Shown piece by piece: positions 10,401 through 22,255 of a stretch of 64,000 bases of DNA (position 1 is the first letter of the stretch; each line of letters starts with the position of its first letter). This DNA is from Stereocaulon alpinum. Lineage: Eukaryota; Ascomycota; Lecanoromycetes; Lecanorales; Stereocaulaceae. The translations under genes were made by a program, and so were the position numbers. Below the pieces are notes generated by a model. That model saw only the letters and a program-made list of their open reading frames with translations. It ran no database searches and was not told where the DNA came from. The stretch covers positions 496,001 through 560,000 of the forward strand of contig JAEUBA010000005.1 of NCBI GenBank assembly GCA_018257865.1, in the 5' to 3' direction.

Positions 10401-13400
10401 TTTCGCCATTGCAAACGCCATGCATTCCGGCTACACTGTGGAGAAGATCTGGGAGATGACCCAAATCGACAAGTGGTTCTTGCGGAAATTGAAGGGATTG
10501 AGCGACTTCGGGAAATACATGAGTACCTTCAGCGCTACAACGATCCCTGGAAAGCTCATCCGTCAAGCAAAGGAGATGGGCTTCTGTGACCGACAGCTAG
10601 CAAAGTTCTGGAGCTCTAACGAGTTGGCTGTCCGCCGCCTTAGGATCGAAGCAGGTATTACGCCATTCGTGAAGCAAATAGATACAGTAGCGGCGGAGTT
10701 CCCGGCGGTGACCAACTACTTGTACCTGACTTACAATGGTACGGAGCACGATGTGAGCTTTAGTGATAAAGGTGTGATGGTCCTCGGATCCGGTGTTTAC
10801 CGAATTGGCTCATCGGTAGAGTTTGATTGGTGCTCAGTGAGGGCTATCCGCACTCTTAGGGAGCAAGGCTCAAAGACAATCATGGTAAATTACAATCCTG
10901 AGACAGTCAGCACAGATTACGACGAGGCAGACAAACTCTATTTTGAGACCATCAATCTTGAGACTGTCCTCGATATATACTCCATAGAGTCATCCAGCGG
11001 CGTCATCATTTCGATGGGAGGCCAAACCCCCAACAACATCGCCTTGCCACTCTACCGCCTCAACGTCAAGATCCTCGGAACTTCACCTGAGATGATCGAC
11101 ATGGCCGAGAACCGTTTCAAGTTCTCTCGCATGCTAGATCGTATCGATGTTGATCAGCCCAAATGGAAAGAGCTGACGAATATAGAAGAGGCCAGAGAGT
11201 TCTGTAACGGAAAATATCCGGTGCTGGTACGACCATCGTACGTCCTTTCTGGAGCGGCTATGAATATTGTGTATTCCGAGGATGACCTGGCAAGCTATCT
11301 GAGTCAAGCAGAAGAAGTGTCGCAAGACCATCCGGTTGTGATCACTAAGTACATAGAAGGTGCAAAAGAGATAGAAATGGATGCTGTTGCTAAAGATGGT
11401 ACGATGATAGGCCATTTTATCTCCGAGCATGTCGAGAACGCTGGCGTGCACTCAGGAGATGCTACACTTATCCTTCCGCCACAGGACCTTGACCCAGTGA
11501 CCATTAGGAGGATAGAGGATGCTACGAGACGAATCAGTGATGCACTTAACGTAACTGGCCCCTTCAACATACAATTCATCGCGAAAGGCAACGAGATAAA
11601 AGTGATCGAATGCAATGTGCGGGCTTCCAGATCATTCCCCTTTGTTTCAAAGGTCATGGGTGTTGACCTGATAGAGATGGCGACCAAAGCCATCATGAAT
11701 GTCCCATTTGAGGAATACCCGCCTACTAACATACCTGATGACTATGTTGGAGTCAAAGTGCCTCAGTTCTCTTTCTCCAGGTTAGCTGGAGCTGACCCTG
11801 TCCTTGGTGTCGAAATGGCATCAACAGGCGAGGTTGCGTGCTTTGGCCGAGATAAGTACGAAGCGTACATCAAGGCTCTCATCTCAACAGGCTTTAGGAT
11901 CCCGAAGAAGAACATTCTTTTTTCTATTGGCTCTTACTCAGATAAACAGGAGCTGTTGCCATCGATCGTCAAATTGCACCGACTTGGCTACAATCTCTTC
12001 GCCACCGCTGGAACATCAGACTACATCCAAGAGCACAACATACCTGTGCAGTACGTTGAACTCCTCGACCATGAGTCAGAGAATCAGAAGTCCGAGTATT
12101 CGCTATCGACTCACATGGCTAAAAATCTAATCGACTTGTACATCAATTTACCCTCAAGCAACCGCTTTCGCCGGCCTGCAAATTATATGAGTGGAGGCTA
12201 CAGGTCGAGAAGAATGGCGGTAGAGTACGGGACACCGTTGGTCACAAATGTTAAGAATGCAAAGATTCTAGTGGAAGCGATCGCAAGGCATTACGATCTC
12301 GAGATCCTAAGCATTGACTACCAGACCGGTCACCGCACGGTCGTCCTTCCAGGCCTGATTAACATTGGAGCGTTCGTTCCTGGTGTCGCCACAGGCGGCA
12401 GTCGAGACTTTCACATGGTTACCAAGGCCTCCATCGCAGCAGGTTTCAGCATGATCCGTATAATGCCGTTGGGCATTGAGGGCTCGGTAACAGATGCGAG
12501 AGCTTTGAAGATAGCCCAACAAGGAAGTCGTCACGGTGCCTTATGCGACTACAACTTCTCGGTCGCAGCGACATCGTCAAACGCGGAGCAGATCAGTCAA
12601 GTTGTGGCGGATGTTGGCTCTCTATATATCCCATTCAACCACCTTTCAGGCAATATCAGTAAGGTGGCAGCGGTGACTTCTCACTTTGCGGTATGGCCAA
12701 TAGAGAAGACGATCATCACTGATGCCAAAACCACTGACTTGGCTTCTGTGCTTCTCCTTGCAAGCCTACACAATCGGAAGTTACATATCACGTGCGTGAC
12801 GACGGAGGACGACATCAAACTCATCGCATTGAGTAAGTCGAAGGGGCTGCGAGTAACCTGCGATGTTTCAGTTTACTCCCTTTTCCTAACACAGGAGAGT
12901 TACCCACAGTGCACTTTTCTGCCTACTGCAGACGATCAAGAAGCGCTATGGGAGCACATGACGACCATAGACGCTTTCTCAGTTGGAAGTCTCCCGTATC
13001 AATTAGCCATCGCGACTGAGGAAGCAGCAACACCCGCAGTCGGAATCGCAGACACACTACCCTTGCTCTTTACCGCAGTATCCGAAGGCCGATTGACGAT
13101 CAACGACATCATTGCAAAATTACACGATAATCCAAAGGCTATATTTGAGCTACATGATCAGCCGGGAACATCAACTGAGGTTGAGGTCGACCGACCATAC
13201 GTATTACAGACCTCGCCAGTATGGTCGCCCTTCGTAGGCAAGACCATGAAAGGCTCCGTCCAGAGAGTTATCTTCCAGGACAAGACTGCTTGTTTGGATG
13301 GTGAGATGATGCAAGACGCGGGCTTCGGAAGAGACATGTCAGCTCACTCCGTTTCGATACACTCCTCGGCCGTACAATCACCGCTAGTAAAGCCAGCGCA

Positions 13401-14627
13401 GTCTCCTGCTCTCCGTCCGGTCAGCTCCCGGGATAGACGACAGTCTGTGCTCTCAGCGCGGCCTTTCAGTCGGCTACGGCAGCTAGACGGTACCACTACC
13501 ACCCTTCTTCCTGCTACCGATAATCAAGTACTTTCTCCCATTGATAGGAAGTTCATCGTACCAGCAGACTTCGGTCCACCACTACTACCTCCTCCGGCGC
13601 CTTCCACCTCCCATACCCTCCAAGACCTCCTATCCCGCTCCCCTTTCAAAGGCAAAAGCATTATCTCCGTCACACAGTTCACCCGTCAAGACCTCCACCT
13701 TCTCTTCACAGTCGCCCAAGAGATGATTCTTGGCGTAGCCCGCCAAGGCATCCTCGATATCCTCAAAGGCCGCCTTCTCTGCACGCTCTTCTACGAACCC
13801 TCGACCCGCACATCCGCCTCCTTCGACGCAGCTATGCAACGCCTCGGCGGCAGAACAATTGCAATTGCAACTCCTCATTCCTCAACGCAAAAGGGAGAGA
13901 CATTGCAGGATACCATCCGCACGCTCGGCTGCTATGGTGATGCAGTCGTGCTTCGTCATCCCGATCCCAATAGCGCTGCTATTGCAGAAAAGTATTCCTC
14001 GGTACCTATCATCAACGGCGGCAACGGCAGTGTCGAACACCCTACGCAAGCCTTCCTCGACCTCTTCACTATACGAGAAGATCTTGGCACAGTAAACAGC
14101 CTCTACATAACCTTTGTCGGCGACCTGAAATACGGGCGCACAGTTCACTCGCTCGTCAAACTACTCCAATACTATGACGTGCACATCCAGCTCGTCTCTC
14201 CTCCCTCTCTAGCCCTGCCACAAGATGTACGTCATCAGCTCATCGAATCAGGACAGCTGGTACACGAGTCCACAGAGCTTACAAAAGAAGTGGTGGCGAG
14301 AAGTGATGTCCTGTACTGTACGAGGTTGCAGAAGGAGAGGTTTAAGAACCCAGCAGAATATGAGACGCTGAGGGGAAAACTGGTGGTTGATAATTCGGTG
14401 CTTAAACATGCGAAGGCTCGTATGGTGGTTATGCATCCTTTGCCGAGGAATGAGGAGGTGGACGAGGAGGTGGACTTTGATCAGAGGGCGGCGTACTTTA
14501 GACAGGTATGTTCGAAATCTGGTGTTCCAGGTTGATATACAGAATGGTCGATGCTGACTTGACACTTCAGATGAGGTACGGTCTTTACTGTAGAATGGCA
14601 TTGCTTGCATTGGTTATGGCCAATTGA
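7443..14627 (+). CDS. URA2: Multifunctional CPSase II / aspartate carbamoyltransferase
   Basis: Three exons: 7443-8370, 8429-14505 and 14571-14627 (introns 58 and 65 bp), up to 2353 aa. This is the first step of pyrimidine synthesis: glutamine plus bicarbonate plus ATP to carbamoyl phosphate, then carbamoyl aspartate. Domains in order: CPSase small chain; glutamine amidotransferase (FAICLGHQ, Cys nucleophile; QFHPES); two ATP-grasp CPSase halves (first begins [20 protein letters not shown]); MGS-like allosteric region; degenerate dihydroorotase-like domain; linker; ATCase (EPSTRTSASFDAA, HPTQAFLDL, MHPLPRNEEV). The last 18 residues (MRYGLYCRMALLALVMAN) lie in exon 3; without the splice the ATCase is truncated. 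The start is uncertain: in-frame ATGs at 7443, 7644 and 7749, the last with the best context (aaaATGg). UTP feedback is known for the family. Confidence 0.93.
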
Positions 14628-14994
14628 TCATGACATATGGCCAATCATATTAGTGGATTGCAGGAAAAGCGGTCCTTCGTTGTTCAAAAGTCTTATGCAT
14701 TTAGATATTAGAATTCTCATTAGAACTACAGAAAGTCTTTGGAAATAGATGAGACACTTGCAGTCAAGAATAGAAGAGGCTTTATACGAACGTCATGTTC
14801 CACACCCTTGGATCCCTCCGTGACTAGCACACATTAACATCCTCCTAAGCGTGGACAGGGCCGGACGGCTCGGACCATGGGCTTGCCTTTCCGGGGCACT
14901 ACCCCGAGCTTTAGGCGTAGCCCCACCTAGAGGGTCCCCAGAAAGATGTCCCAAGATCTTGAGTGACTCAGGCCTATCACCGTCACTCAACGAC
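14628..14994. other. Intergenic region URA2 - SEN54
   Basis: 367 bp holding the URA2 3' UTR and SEN54 promoter. An open frame runs from 14851 into SEN54 in frame, but the extra 48 residues are Pro/Gly/Arg-rich and not SEN54-like, so I treat them as 5' UTR. Confidence 0.45.
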
Positions 14995-16291
14995 ATGGCT
15001 GATGTGGACGAAGACTCGATTATTCGCGCCCCTGACAACACAGATATAGATCTCTCCGACGAGCCTCAAGACTTTCGCTTTCTCTCCGCCATTTCCCAGT
15101 AAGGCTGCTTCCTGACCACCCATCAATCCAAATCCACTTGTTCTGACATTCCTCATCAGAACAACAACATCCCACCCCACCCTTCCCCGCCGTGGTGAGA
15201 AAGACTTCGAACAACATGGAACCACATCTCAAAGCAATACTCTCGAGGCCTCTCAGCAGGCGATGCACGATGCTCTCTCCGTACCCCGCACACATAATCC
15301 AAAGAACAATATCGTCGGGCTATATGACCCTTCCAACGGCACAACTGTCATTGAAAATCCCAAAGGTCCAATGACGAAGACTATGGGAAAGGGTGATGCA
15401 CATGGTAGACTGAATCTGCTGCCAGAAGAAGCACTATACCTGATCGAGAGAGGAACCATGGACCTAAGGTGGAGAAGCGAAGAGCTGGACGGTATACCTT
15501 TGAGTCTACAGGCCGCATACGCACACCTACTAGGCAACCAAGGCCTCACGCTAGAACGCTATACAGTCTACACATCCCTGAAGCGAATTGGATACGTGGT
15601 CATGAGGGGACCAGCCTGGTACGAGTCGGACTACGATAAAGACTTCGTTAGACCCAGACAGCTAGAAAGAGATTCCAAACCGCTCGGCCTCTTCACCCGC
15701 TTCTATAACTCCCTCTTCTTCACTCCACGCAATCAGCCACCAGTAGGCCCCCTAATAACACCAGGCCTCTACCGCGACTACAACACCATCTACCGGCTCC
15801 TCTCGCTCATTCCCACGCATGACCCTTCACTCCCTACAGACCGAGAATCTCTCCGCTCCTCAGCATCGATGGGCCATCCCACCTCGCCCACCCATCCCCG
15901 TATCCGCTGCTGCTTCCACGCGTGGAAACCTACCAATACGCACGATTTCCGCAAGTCCGCTCCACCTCCTCCAGACTTTCGGATCGCTGTAGTCAATGCG
16001 AGAGAGGAAGGGTTTCCGGTACTGGAGCAATTGGATGATCTGCTGCAGAGTGTTCCATATAACCCGCCGCCTGTAGGGAGCGAGGGACAGGTCTATAGGA
16101 GGGTGAAGCATGGGTGGCGGAATGTCGTCCTAGCGGTCGTCGATCAGGGCGTTGTTAGTTATCTGAGGGTCGGGGACGCGGGATTTGGGATGGAGAGAAT
16201 TTATGAGGGCAGTGGGAGGGGCAGGGGTGGTAAGAGGGGCGGTATGCGTGGAGGGAGAGGACGAGGGAGAGGAAGAGGCGGAGGGAGATGA
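14995..16291 (+). CDS. SEN54: tRNA-splicing endonuclease subunit Sen54
   Basis: Two exons, 14995-15098 and 15160-16291, intron 61 bp (gtaagg...cag), 411 aa. Exon 1 encodes an acidic N-terminus (MADVDEDSIIRAPD). The join gives SHPTLPRRGEKDFEQHG, then ALSVPR, DAHGRLNLLPEEALYLIERG and LTLERYTVYTSLKRIGYVVMR, the diagnostic Sen54 N-domain. Sen54 is a structural subunit of the heterotetramer that excises tRNA introns; catalysis lies in Sen2 and Sen34. The C-terminal 27 or so residues are an RGG/RG-rich tail (from about 16210), a likely RNA-binding extension. The chosen ATG has G at -3 and fits the family; an upstream in-frame ATG at 14851 is less likely. Confidence 0.9.
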
Positions 16292-16648
16292 ACGCGATTG
16301 TGCTCCACCAATCGTCGACATAGCGCCTTCATGGAGCGCAGAAGGTTTCGATTGAAGAGGGGAGTCGTTGTTCTACCATCATCTATAGACGTTCGGCCCA
16401 TGGGAGAGAAGGGGGAGAACGCATATGCTCAGATGGGTTGCTGCTTTGTAGCGATGTCCGAGAGCCGCAGAGATACCCCACGCAAGCCATTTTCATTGCT
16501 CATCGACGCTCATAACTCATATCTTCATATCCATGCTTTTCCCCCCTCCCCCCTCCCCCTCCTCCCACCCATGCCCCCACACTTCTTCCTACACATACCC
16601 CCCCACCTCCTCCTACCCCACTGCCCCACACCCCCCCAACACCACCCC
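16292..16648. other. Intergenic region SEN54 - ELC1 with C-rich tract
   Basis: 357 bp between convergent stops. It contains a strongly C-rich stretch at about 16540-16650, which is G-rich on the ELC1-sense strand and lies in the expected ELC1 3' UTR. No gene seen. Confidence 0.55.
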
Positions 16649-16650
16649 TC
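16540..16650 (-). repeat. G-rich low-complexity tract (possible G-quadruplex)
   Basis: The plus strand is almost pure C with T/A breaks; on the minus strand this gives many runs of 3-7 G separated by 1-6 bases, the pattern that can form G-quadruplexes. It starts directly at the ELC1 stop codon, so it should be transcribed in the ELC1 3' UTR. Formation is inference only. Confidence 0.5.
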
Positions 16651-17150
16651 AAACATGTAAATAATCCGCCGCCATCAACAGTTCCAGACAAAGTTCAGGC
16701 GGTATCTCCATATCCGGCACGTCCTTCGCGTCTCTATGTTTCAGATTATAATACAGATACTCGCAGACTTTTTCTAGGACGACGCCGCTGCAAAGCAAAC
16801 GTAGCTGTCAGCATGGGTCGCGCTGGGGCGGAGGTGGGGAGGTTGGGATGGGAGGGAGGGAAGGTAGGTGGGTGGTTGTGGGGGGAGGAGGAAAAGGTGG
16901 GGGAGTACTTTATCGTGCCAAGGGTACACACGCCTGAAATGGCTTCTGCGAAATTACCTGCATCAATCTCCTAGTCAGCAATTGAACGTGTCATGCAGCG
17001 CATGAGTGGGGTGGAGAAGGCCAACGCACTCTGTGGATCCAGCATCTTCCTTACAGTACCAGCTACGCAGGCTGCGTCGCGGGTTATAATGAATTCGAAG
17101 CCATCGCTTGAGATGAGGGTGACGTAGGGGGAGGGTGGGGTGGAATTCAT
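16649..17150 (-). CDS. ELC1: Elongin C
   Basis: Three exons: 17150-17030, 16957-16909 and 16787-16649, 102 aa, the normal elongin C length. Exon 1 gives YVTLISSDGFEFIITRDAA and TVRKMLDPQ. The 49-bp exon 2 gives NFAEAISGVCTLGTI. Exon 3 gives GVVLEKVCEYLYYN and ends PPELCLELLMAADYLHV. This is the Skp1/BTB-like fold that links BC-box substrate receptors to cullins. Exon 2 was found only by splice logic; its donor (gtactc) is weak, but the joined protein aligns through the CxF..I strand with no gap. Intron 2 (121 bp) is very pyrimidine-rich. The ATG at 17150 has A at -3; an upstream in-frame ATG (17240) looks like 5' UTR. Confidence 0.85.
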
Positions 17151-17617
17151 GGTGGGTGGTAGGTGGGGAGCATGCAGTAGTGGGTGTAGTGGAGAAATAT
17201 AAGAGGCGGAGTTGGGTCCGGAGTTGTTTCGCGTGGGCACGTGACAAGTATATGCCTAGCGGCCAACAATATAACGAATTACGTACCAATATAAGATATC
17301 TTCATTGACAAGGTACTATGAAAGGCTGCCGGGCCTGAAATTTTGGGCTTGCAACACTTGCCAGCTCGTGTATGGGCCGCAATGGAAGTATGTACAGCTC
17401 GAGGTCAAAACGTGACCCAAAGTCCTCGAATAAAAGCCATAGTATCTTGGGGCTGTGGCCGAATATACTCCTGTAAAGAGCATCCAAATGCCCTCCAATC
17501 TGCGCCGATCCTATGCCTTTGGTATCATCCTCCCAAGTTGCAATAATGTACCGGCTGAAATACCGCCAATGCTTTGAAGACCGTGAAAATCATGAAATGG
17601 AACGGAAAAGACTAAGA
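17151..17617. other. Intergenic region upstream of ELC1
   Basis: 467 bp between the ELC1 start and the UBA2 stop, both on the minus strand. It should contain the ELC1 promoter and UBA2 3' UTR. Short frames seen here show no family signature. Confidence 0.5.
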
Positions 17618-19917
17618 TCAATCGTCATCAATGACAATGGCGCCGTCGTTTTGATCGTCGGCAATGACCACATCGTTGATTAGGAAGCCGTCTGTATTGA
17701 AGTTCAATTGTATCTTGCCGCGTTTCGGCTCTTGTGGTGGATCTTCCTCTAGGCTTCGCTTTCTCTTTGTGCCAGTTATCTCTGCATGGCCGTTGGAGGC
17801 TCCGTTTGTCGTGGGAGCTGGGGCCACCTTGGGTTTGCGAGCAATGTGAAGCTTGCCGGGGACTTGAACGGGCTTGGTGTCTTCTGGTAGAGATCTGCAA
17901 GGGTCAGAGTGTGTAAATAGAGCAAATGCCAGGGTATGAGATACTTTTCAGATATAGATAGTGAGAGATTAACGCGTGGATTCTCTTCCTCATCATCAAT
18001 GACAGTCAAGAAACTATCTGTCTTCACTCCTAGATCGACGAATTTCTTCGAGAGATTGTCATCGAGGTCTGGGTCGTATAGAGTCCCGACCTCGTTATTG
18101 ATGCTAAATTCGTCTCCATAGCCCAGCTGTGTCTTGAGTATATCTTCGACAAGGTCATTGAGGGTGGCGCGAGAAGGATCGACGATTAGCCTCGACTGCA
18201 TGACACCGCATACACTGCAGTTGGGATTCGGTGGCTTTAATGTGTCGCTATTTATCACTCGTGCGCCTGAGCGTTCAAGAAACACCTAAAATCTTGTTAG
18301 CGTTGTCACGTAGACCAGCGGACATTCTGTACCATCTTTGCTCTGTTGATATCTTCCCGCATGACTTTGAATGCTTGTAGGACGCAGAGACCGGCGGTCA
18401 TGGCATTCGTTGTTGCAATAGCTGGAATGATGTTGCCGGCCATTTCTGTAGTACATCAGTACAGGGCATAAGGCTTAGTGGTAGACCGTGTCTTACGCTT
18501 GATATCGAACTTCGATCGCGTTTCAATGCCGAATATGATGGAGCGAAGGTTGGCGCTCGCTGCCACGAAGTCCAGAGTGTCCTCGTCATCTTTATCGAAT
18601 GTGAGCACCGAAGGCGTAGCAGCTTCAACGTGTTGCGCTTGAGCTTTTTGTAGTCGTGAGCTCAATCGCTTGAGGCTGCATCGCGTCAGCTTAAACTCAG
18701 CTTTTGTAGCAGCTCCAGTCCCTACCTATCGCAGAAGACCGCAAAATTTTCTGCCTCCGTCCATGTGGTCTGGTCTTGCTGAGCTATTGATGTGCTGATT
18801 CCTTCAGCTGCCTTTAATAATCCGTCAAAGTCCAGAGGTGCAGGAGGCTGTCTTGTCTTCCACATATCCTCCATACTCCGCAGTCGATCGATGTCATCTT
18901 TGTAGACCTTTTCGAACACTTTGCGAGCGAAGTCATCGGAGCCCATTGATTGCCGTATGCTGTTCAGCGCTTGTGATTCCTTTCGAAGATTCTCTATCTC
19001 CTTTGCTGCGGTGACATGAGTCACAGCGCCAGGCATTGATAGATAATGGCCTACCATTTTCCGTGTCTTCTGAGTAATCGAATTCGGGCGCCTCGTCTTC
19101 ACTAGTCCCAAACATCTCACTTCTAGAATGTCAGCGTTGCTCGTATCCAGGCGCAAGGTAGCACATACGTGAACAGATAGCTTTTCGCCCATACTATGCA
19201 ATGTATCGGTTGACTTGGTGTGCTCCTGATAGTGCAGACAGGGAAAGTCTTTGGCGTTTCTTTCGTATTGCAATCGTAGCACTCGGTTTTGCCCTTGTAA
19301 TTTAAGCCACTGAGCCGTAAGCTCAGAATAGAGGAGTGCTCACCTTCACGATAACCTGCACCTGCCCATTGAACCCAGTCGTGCCACTCTCGATAAGTGG
19401 CACATCTGCAGCCAGGCACATCTTATTGACGTGACGCCGTGCGTCTAGATTGTCTAAAGCATTGAAAACGATCTTGAAGCCCTGAAACCATTCGATATTA
19501 AATTGAGGATCTTTGATGTTGGCATGATGCGCCTCGAGCTTGATGTGGGGGTTGAACTTGGCGGCGCTCTCTTTCGCAACCTGAAATGAAGTTTGAATAT
19601 AGGAGATTTCAGTGAAGGATTATGTTCGCCCACCAAAGCTTTTGATTTCTTGATGTGTTCTTGACGGAAGAGAAATTGACGATTGAGGTTGCTGAGATCA
19701 ATCGTGTCTAGGTCGACGATGTGGATCTCTCCGAAGCCAGTAAGGACAAGGTTTTTCAGTAGCTCACAGCCAATTCCTCCAGCACCGACCATCAAGATGC
19801 GCGCCTAATAGCGAAACCTGTCAGCAGTGAGGTAAAGGCGACAAAGGGTTGACTGACCTGCTTGATGCGGGAGTAAAGAGCCCCCAATGATTGTCTTGCG
19901 AATCGATCTCGTCCCAT
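17618..19917 (-). CDS. UBA2: SUMO-activating enzyme E1 subunit Uba2
   Basis: Ten exons: 19917-19858, 19804-19634, 19580-19344, 19293-19169, 19122-19055, 19005-18726, 18675-18497, 18445-18333, 18285-17945, 17894-17618. They sum to 1851 nt, 616 aa, and all nine junctions keep frame. Uba2 adenylates SUMO and carries it as a thioester in the nucleus with Aos1. Visible features: nucleotide motif GAGGIGCELLK; Zn ligands CYDC (about 161-164) and a distal CSVC; catalytic Cys in TFPVCTIRSTP, about residue 176, close to yeast Cys177; FDIKQMAGNIIPAIATTNA; UFD-like domain; C-terminal basic KRKR (NLS-like) and acidic AIVIDDD, a possible SUMO-interacting motif. It is the most intron-rich gene in the window. 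Confidence 0.93.
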
Positions 19918-20458
19918 GGTTATAGAGGATGCTCAAGAGAGAGCAGTGCTAGTAGAAGGATGGAAAGGGAAGGTCCAAAGTGAGGAAGACATGTAACAAA
20001 GGAGCGACAAAAGGACGGTGATAGTGAAGTGAAAGTAAATAGAGTAGGAAATATGATGTATACGATCTCAGGTACGTACCCAGGACGCGGCAAAGCACCC
20101 AAAGGAGGCGCTGCGGGTAAGATCGCTAGCGTTCCCGGAGCTGGGCCCGCCTTATAATCAAGATCCCAGCAAAATCATCGGTGAAGGGAGATTGGTCCAT
20201 ATGCGTCACGTTTTTCATGTTATAGACTGTACTTCTATTTCACAATCTCCTATTTTTCTGGCTGGCTTTTTGTGACTGTTGCAACATTGGCAGACGAGCG
20301 TTCCAAGAATCGTTGGATTTTGTTACTTGGAAGGAAAGTGCTATCCGCGTGCAAAAAGCCGTTAGTGTTGGTCGTTGCTGCCTCCACTTTTTCGGAGTTT
20401 TCTCTTACTCGCTGTTGAATAGCTGTCAATTGGTATTCGCATCCATCATTTTGTGGGA
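19918..20458. promoter_or_regulatory. Divergent intergenic region UBA2 / QNG1
   Basis: 541 bp between divergent ATGs. It presumably holds both promoters. No repeat or RNA gene seen. Confidence 0.45.
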
Positions 20459-21659
20459 ATGTCAGATGATGAGGTTGATGAGGACCTCTTGGCGCTTCTT
20501 CGCAAATCTCTGGGTATTGGCGTGAACAATGCTCCTAGGCCGGCCAAGACGGGTGTTTTGGGAGATGCAGAATATGTCTATGACAACTCCACTGATGTTG
20601 CATTGGACATGAGAGGGACTAAGGCGGCTGCCGCCTCTGTGTGGAGAATGATCCAAGAGAAAGACTACAGCACGAGAGATTGGTCGAAACACGAGCTCCA
20701 CCCAAAAGCTAAGAATGAGACCACTGTGGACTTTATATTCCTAATGGATCTACTGAACTTTTCTTTTTGGTCTGAGAGTGATGAGTCTAGCCAACAATTT
20801 GCCGTGGAGTATCGAGGCAAGAGATGGACCGGATATTGGAGTCTTGTGGCTGCCCTTCAGCGAGCACTTGATGAACGCATACCGATAACTAGCCCAAGTT
20901 TCTGGGTGGACGAGGAGGTGTGCACGGATGTTTATCTCAAATATATCTTCAGATCGGCAACGGGGGAAGAGATGCCTATGCTACAAGATCGCATTTATTG
21001 TATGCGGGAGGCAGGATACGTCCTTCAGGAGGTACGTTCCTTGGCTCTTCGATTATTTAAACAATTTTAATGGCTTCTAGAAGTTTGATGGCAGCTTTGT
21101 CACTTGCCTTGACGAAGCAAACGGCTCCGCGGCTGCCCTCGTTAACCTGCTGGTGGACAACTTCCCATGTCTTGACGACAGGCACCGCTTCGAGGGCCGC
21201 ACAGTTCGCTTCTATAAGCGACCCCAAATTCTTGTGGCAGATCTCTGGGCCTGCTTCGAAGGCGAGAGCTTTGGATACTTCCATGATATCAACCAAATCA
21301 CAATGTTTGCTGGTAAGTCCATTTGACGGCTACTCTAATCGCGACAGCTAATGTCGGGACCAGACTATCGAATCCCCCAAATGCTTCACTGTCTCGGCTG
21401 CCTTCAATACAGCCCACCCCTAGAATCTTACATTCGATCCAGGAAGCCCATCAAAAGCGGCCATTCTTGGGAGATGCAACTTCGAGGTTGCAGCATCTGG
21501 TGCGTTGAGCTGCTACGGCGCGAGATCCTACGACAACATCCAGGGACGCAAATAAACGCCATCCTGATAGACTTTCTTCTCTATGACACGGTGAAAGAGA
21601 TGGAAGAGAATGGTGTCGAGTTCATTCCTCATCATCGGACGAGGAGTATCTGGTACTGA
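20459..21659 (+). CDS. QNG1: Queuosine salvage protein (DUF2419 / Qng1 type)
   Basis: Three exons, 20459-21031, 21081-21312 and 21364-21659 (introns 49 and 51 bp), 366 aa. Family segments are clear: TVDFIFLMDLLNFSFWS, FAVEYRGKRWTGYWSLVAAL, then FYKRPQILVADLWACFEG, DINQITMFADYRIPQMLH and INAILIDFLLYDTVKEMEE. The family (human C9orf64/QNG1) is a queuosine nucleoside glycosylase: it releases queuine from imported queuosine so that tRNA-guanine transglycosylase can place it in tRNA. Most fungi do not make queuine, so this implies salvage. The conserved Asp-containing FYKR.QILVADLW region is intact. The start ATG is followed by an acidic leader (MSDDEVDEDLL). Confidence 0.88.
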
Positions 21660-22255
21660 TAAGCATCTGGTACTAAAGGAGACTCTAGCTCAAGAATCTC
21701 CTTTCATGAGCGTCATAGATCTTTCGCATGCAGAATTAGAACACCTGTACCATACTCACAGACGTACAAGGGTTATTCTGTCCGGACATCTCATACAATA
21801 CTCCGTGCCAGATGAGTGGTCACGTATCGTAGATTATTATACTGATCTCCAGCGGGCGTTTATAGACACGCTGGTCTCCCAGCGTAGATTTGGTCATATA
21901 ATTCAGTAAGGTAACCTTGATGGCATTGCTGTCCTTTCTGTTGATATTTACGGTCGAGCACTTGGGCTGAGTGAACGCGGCTATCTACCCAGCGCGTGAA
22001 ACCCGATGTTTGCTTTGGAGAGGACCAGATGCTGCTGTCGCCCGTGGACAGTTGCTTGCCGAAGCACAGGATGTTATGACAGCCGAAAAGCATTTCTGAT
22101 AGTTTTGGAATTCGCTTGTAGCAATGCTAAACAATGAAACCCTAACGTCAGAGTCCGGACAACCCTGGTAGCAGAGCATAAAATGGTATGAGGTGCTTCT
22201 AACCATCACTATCTTGCAAAAGAAGCCAGCCGGGATCCCTCACCCTCTGGGCACT
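21660..22255. other. Convergent intergenic region QNG1 - DBR1
   Basis: 596 bp between convergent stops. Short open frames occur on both strands, but none shows a recognisable motif or a splice-supported extension. Nothing assignable. Confidence 0.5.

Noticed and set aside
14851..14994. 48-residue N-terminal extension of SEN54
   Set aside because: Pro/Gly/Arg-rich and unlike Sen54 N-termini; the ATG at 14995 has better context and fits the family.
15595..16120. Minus-strand ORFs opposite SEN54
   Set aside because: Shadows of the SEN54 coding frame; no independent evidence.
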